Of a stretch of DNA of 64,000 nt, positions 61,148 to 64,000 are shown in pieces. Numbering within the stretch: the first letter of the stretch is position 1; each line of letters opens with the position of its first letter. The DNA is from Imperialibacter sp040222385. Its GTDB lineage: Bacteria; Bacteroidota; Bacteroidia; Cytophagales; Cyclobacteriaceae. The stretch spans positions 1 to 64,000 of the forward strand of contig NZ_JAVKDF010000028.1 of the NCBI RefSeq assembly GCF_040222385.1, written 5' to 3'. Made by a program: the position numbers and the translations under genes. The notes under the pieces are model-generated. The model saw only the letters and a program-made list of their open reading frames with translations, was not told the origin of the DNA and did not search any database.

Positions 61148-61573
61148 ATGAAAACAGAAAGCACTAAAAACGAGACAGGGAAGCCTACCTACTATCATGG
61201 CACCAAAGCCAACCTGAAGCCGGGCGACCTGATAGCGCCAGGGTTTCAATCCAACTACGGATCGGGAAAAAAGGCGGCCTACGTCTACTTCAGCGCCACG
61301 CTGGATGCTGCCATTTGGGGAGCGGAGCTTGCTGTCGGCGACAAGCCAGGCAGAATTTACATGGTGGAGCCAACAGGTCCTTTTGAAGACGATCCCAACC
61401 TGACAGATAAGAAGTTTCCTGGCAATCCAACGAAATCCTACCGAACAGCGCAACCTATCAAGGTGTCCGGCGAGGTCGCCGAATGGCAGGGGCACGCTCC
61501 GGAGCAACTCAAAACGATGAGGGATCATCTTGACAAGCTGAAGGCGCAGGGGATTGAAGCGATTGAGGATTGA
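61148..61573 (+). CDS. arr: NAD(+)-rifampin ADP-ribosyltransferase
   Basis: A 141-residue enzyme matching the Arr family over its full length. YYHGT contains the NAD-binding His, YVYFSATLDAAIWGAELA the Tyr-bearing loop, RIYMVEPTGPFEDDPNLTD the acidic residue region, and NPTKSYRTAQPIKV the rest of the active site. Arr transfers ADP-ribose to the C23 hydroxyl of rifamycins, which inactivates them. ATG 61148 is preferred to an upstream start that would add 16 residues. Chromosomal homologues occur in soil bacteria; the position next to attC-like site 4 recalls arr cassettes of integrons. Confidence 0.93.
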   Translation: MKTESTKNETGKPTYYHGTKANLKPGDLIAPGFQSNYGSGKKAAYVYFSATLDAAIWGAELAVGDKPGRIYMVEPTGPFEDDPNLTDKKFPGNPTKSYRTAQPIKVSGEVAEWQGHAPEQLKTMRDHLDKLKAQGIEAIED

Positions 61574-61602
61574 GTAGCGTAGTTAATGCCCCGGGTATAT
61601 GG

Positions 61603-61640
61603 CAGGGCGACAGCACTCAACCAAGCTGCTGCCGACCCTG
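61603..61640 (+). terminator. Hairpin 3' of arr
   Basis: CAGGGCGACAGCA (61603-61615) faces TGCTGCCGACCCTG (61627-61640) with two imperfections, followed by TTTGAG. It lies 30 bases after the arr stop, between convergent genes. Confidence 0.55.
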
Positions 61641-61653
61641 TTTGAGTAAGCCT

Positions 61654-62952
61654 TTAATTCACATTCGCCGGATCCACCCTTGTTGGCGTGTCTTCTCCTG
61701 AGATCATGCCGGTGGCAGCGGCTGCAATGGCTTTGATGGTATTGGTCATGTGTGCCAGGTCCAGCGTGCTTACTTCATCCGATGCCTGGTGGTAGTCTTT
61801 GTCAACATCTATGGGCGTGGTGCTGATAGAGTGAGCAGGCACGCCTAACCTTGCTAACGTGGCGTTATCGGAACGGTAGAACAGGTTTTGGTCGGGGTAG
61901 GGGTCGGCGTAGAACTCATATTCGGTGCCTTTCACGGCCTTTTGGAGCAGCTCACCAAAGCTGGATTTGTCAAAGCCGGTTACCCAGGCGGTGTTGGGCC
62001 CGCTCACGGCAGGCTTGCCAATCATTTCAATATTGAACATGGCCACAATCTCGTCGGGGTTCAGTTGTCGGGAGAAGTACTTCGAACCGTAGCCTCCACC
62101 TTCCTCGGCGGTAAAGGCAGCAAACAGAATGGTGCGCTCAGGCTGCGTGCCCATGTCTTTGAAGTATTTGGCCAAAGTGATCACGGCTGTAGTACCTGAG
62201 GCATCGTCGTTAGCGCCGTTGAAGATGGTGTCTCCCTTGGTGCCCCTAATGCCCAGGTGATCGTAGTGGGCGCTGAAAAGCACAACTTCGTTGGCCCGCT
62301 TGCCACTGATTTTGCCTACCACGTTCGACAGGCTTTCTGTTTTGACGTCGTTTTCAACGCTTACGTTTAGCGAGCTTACGTCGGTAATACTCGTCAGGAC
62401 CAGCACAAAAGCTTTTTTATCCAATGCCATCACGTGGTTACCTCCCGACAATGAGCCACGGTACCTTTCGAACATGACCTGATGAGAAGGATCAGCCAGA
62501 ATCAGCGCTTTCCCTTTCATGCCTCTGGCCTGAGAAATAGCTCCCCGCAGGTTGCCGTCAGCGTTCACCACGATGACTTCTACCTCGTCAATGCTTGAGA
62601 TTTCCAGTTTTTCGTTGTTCACCGAAACGGCAGCGTACTCTTCAGCCACAGGTTGCCCGTTGAGCGTCACCGATACGCTTTTGGGGGTGATGGTGTACAT
62701 ATTGAACTTTTGCTCGTAGCTGGTCAGTCCGTCTACATACTCCAGTCCGGCGGCCTTAAATTCTCCCTGAATAAACTTCGACGCCTTTTCAATGCCCGGG
62801 CTGAACATCCGACGGCCTTCCATGTCATCGGCAGCCAGCGTGGTAATGATTCGGGTCACATCGGCTTCGTTGATTTCGGCTGCAGGCTGGCAGCTGATGA
62901 CCAGTGAGGTGAACAATAACAACAAAGAGGGGAGGATTGAGGTCTTTTTCAT
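61654..62952 (-). CDS. M28-family zinc aminopeptidase, lipoprotein
   Basis: A 432-residue peptidase. The signal ends in a lipobox (VISC). Zinc-binding residues are in SAHYDHLG, NGANDDASGTTAV, TAEEGGGYGSKYF and DKDYHQASDE. A PA-like insert lies between residues 100 and 190. It should cleave N-terminal residues from peptides outside the cytoplasm. Complete and of standard length. Confidence 0.92.
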   Translation of the reverse strand: MKKTSILPSLLLLFTSLVISCQPAAEINEADVTRIITTLAADDMEGRRMFSPGIEKASKFIQGEFKAAGLEYVDGLTSYEQKFNMYTITPKSVSVTLNGQPVAEEYAAVSVNNEKLEISSIDEVEVIVVNADGNLRGAISQARGMKGKALILADPSHQVMFERYRGSLSGGNHVMALDKKAFVLVLTSITDVSSLNVSVENDVKTESLSNVVGKISGKRANEVVLFSAHYDHLGIRGTKGDTIFNGANDDASGTTAVITLAKYFKDMGTQPERTILFAAFTAEEGGGYGSKYFSRQLNPDEIVAMFNIEMIGKPAVSGPNTAWVTGFDKSSFGELLQKAVKGTEYEFYADPYPDQNLFYRSDNATLARLGVPAHSISTTPIDVDKDYHQASDEVSTLDLAHMTNTIKAIAAAATGMISGEDTPTRVDPANVN

Positions 62953-63288
62953 ATCAGGTTAAATGAAAGGTTTTCCAACGGATGGGAAAGTTACTATTAT
63001 TTTTTTGACTTGATCAACAGGCCGGGATGCCTTTGTATTACCAAAGTTGGATAGCCAGTCGTACAATGGCGGACGCCAAAGCAGGGTGGCCACAAGCTGG
63101 ACGCTTGCGGCAGAAGAGAGCAAACCCCACTGCAACTTTTACATGCTGAAGCGTGATGTGGGAGCAATTCAAAAGAGAGGGCTTTTGTACAACCCAGGCA
63201 GAACCAAGTTAATTATTGATATATTGGGAGGTGTTTGATTCGCAAATAGCATTCATTATCATCTACTTAAGTCCCCCACCTACACACG
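62953..63288. other. Intergenic gap without recognisable features
   Basis: 336 bases between divergent peptidase genes. A 63-codon plus-strand ORF at 63047-63238 is not supported by any domain. Promoters for both genes should lie here; no strong match was seen. Confidence 0.5.
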
Positions 63289-64000
63289 ATGCAACGAAGA
63301 AGTTTTATTAAGAAGTCCTCGTTAACAACTCTAAGTATTGCCGCTTTTGGCGCTACTCAGTGGAATTTTAAACGAGTTTTACGTGGTGACATGCTGAATG
63401 TTAACGCACAGCGGATTGAAGACAGGATTGCGGGGATGGCCAAATTTGGGCGGAACGACAATGGCCACGGCTACAGGATGGCGTTTACTCATGGCGATGT
63501 TGAAGGGCATGCGTGGTTTGTGGACCTGATGAAGAAAGCTGGGCTTGAGACAACCATCGACCAGGCTGGGAATATCATTGGCAAACGAAAAGGGAAGAAG
63601 CCTTCCCTCAAACCCATCGCCTTTGGCTCGCACATCGACATGGTGCCTGACGGGGGCAACTACGATGGTACGCTGGGTTCGCTGGCAGCACTGGAGGTTA
63701 TCGAAGTCCTTAATGAAAATAAGGTAGTCACAGACCATCCTCTTGAAGTGATTATTTTCGCTGATGAAGAGGGGAGCATGATTGGCAGCAAAGCTTTGTC
63801 AAGCGAGATTACATCGGAAATACTACAGCAGAAAAGCCATGCGGGACTCACCATTTCTGAGGGAGTTAAAGCGCTTGGAGGCGACCCTGATGCTATTCAA
63901 AGCGCCCGCCGCAGGAGAGACGACATACTTGCTTTTTTAGAATTGCATATTGAGCAGGGAGGGGTTTTGGAGAAGGAAGGGCTGCAAATTGGTATAGTGG
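63289..64000 (+). CDS. M20-family hydrolase (allantoate/carbamoyl amidohydrolase-like), truncated by the window
   Basis: An ORF starting with ATG 63289 is open to the window end (237 codons visible), so the C-terminus is missing. A Tat leader (MQRRSFIKKSSLTTLSIAAF) precedes GSHIDMVPDGGNYDGTLG, ADEEGSMIGSKAL and LELHIEQGGVLEKEG, the metal-binding motifs of M20 hydantoinase/carbamoylase-type amidohydrolases. The reaction is removal of a carbamoyl or ureido group, exact substrate unknown. Fourth Tat leader in the window. Confidence 0.88.
   Translation, partial: MQRRSFIKKSSLTTLSIAAFGATQWNFKRVLRGDMLNVNAQRIEDRIAGMAKFGRNDNGHGYRMAFTHGDVEGHAWFVDLMKKAGLETTIDQAGNIIGKRKGKKPSLKPIAFGSHIDMVPDGGNYDGTLGSLAALEVIEVLNENKVVTDHPLEVIIFADEEGSMIGSKALSSEITSEILQQKSHAGLTISEGVKALGGDPDAIQSARRRRDDILAFLELHIEQGGVLEKEGLQIGIV

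Noticed and set aside
63047..63238. 63-codon ORF between the two peptidase genes
   Set aside because: No domain or context support; looks like chance in a GC-mixed gap.
1..64000. CRISPR arrays, rRNA, tRNA and riboswitches
   Set aside because: No regularly spaced repeats with unique spacers, no cloverleaf with a T-loop GTTCGANNC, and no conserved riboswitch core were found by reading.

Overview
The window looks like a chromosome segment of a Bacteroidota bacterium, probably of the Cytophagales type. The evidence is protein content rather than a marker RNA: a PorT-like type IX secretion protein next to ubiE and engB, a DUF5606 protein, lolA-ftsK, waaA, many signal peptides and lipoproteins, a TAnnTTTG-type promoter, and four Tat-leader enzymes. 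No rRNA, tRNA, CRISPR array or prophage was recognised.

Region 1 (1-5245) is accessory, AT-rich and nearly all on the minus strand. It has a lipoprotein gene, a two-gene unit whose larger protein carries a HEPN-like RNGILH motif, and a tyrosine recombinase, with a small zinc-finger protein encoded divergently from the recombinase. Three imperfect inverted repeats separate the genes (131-332, 1246-1438, 3592-3643). Each has an AAC/GTT pair at its outer end, a short unpaired spacer, then a longer inner stem. That is the layout of integron attC sites. The recombinase lacks the extra segment that marks true IntI and points the same way as the cassettes, so this reads as an integron-like array run by a Xer-type enzyme.

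Region 2 (5246-16762) mixes housekeeping and enzyme genes (hydrolase, HAD phosphatase, kinase-like phosphotransferase, ADP-ribosylglycohydrolase lipoprotein, FAN1-like nuclease, glycosyltransferase, flavin oxidoreductase) with two small mobile-type modules (DUF4160/DUF2442 and higBA) and several structured intergenic repeats.

Region 3 (16890-28873) holds nhaC, a 3'-5' exonuclease, an IMPACT-family protein, a TPR protein and a probable surface-glycan cluster (acyltransferase, two glycosyltransferases, sulfotransferase, 2-oxoglutarate dioxygenase), then rsgA, waaA and an outer-membrane protein.

Region 4 (28953-48092) is core genome: lolA, ftsK, pyrD, xerD, aroQ, a class V aminotransferase, marC, rnhA, trmN6-like, a saccharopine-dehydrogenase-like gene, cdd, an SDR, porT, ubiE, engB, DUF5606, fbp, fructosamine kinase, a low-molecular-weight phosphatase and a serine hydrolase.

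Region 5 (48216-58190) has Tat-dependent sugar oxidoreductases and an isomerase-type protein, a VTT membrane protein, a PNPOx-family protein, a pirin and secreted hypotheticals.

Region 6 (58191-61573) is a second accessory island: an AT-rich operon of DUF5343 protein, Swt1-type HEPN protein and membrane coiled-coil protein, closed by a fourth attC-like site (60598-60780) and followed by an arr-type rifampin ADP-ribosyltransferase. The window ends with an M28 peptidase and a truncated M20-family hydrolase. The most interesting reading is that both accessory islands belong to one cassette system, with HEPN-type (probable anti-phage or toxin) genes as cargo.
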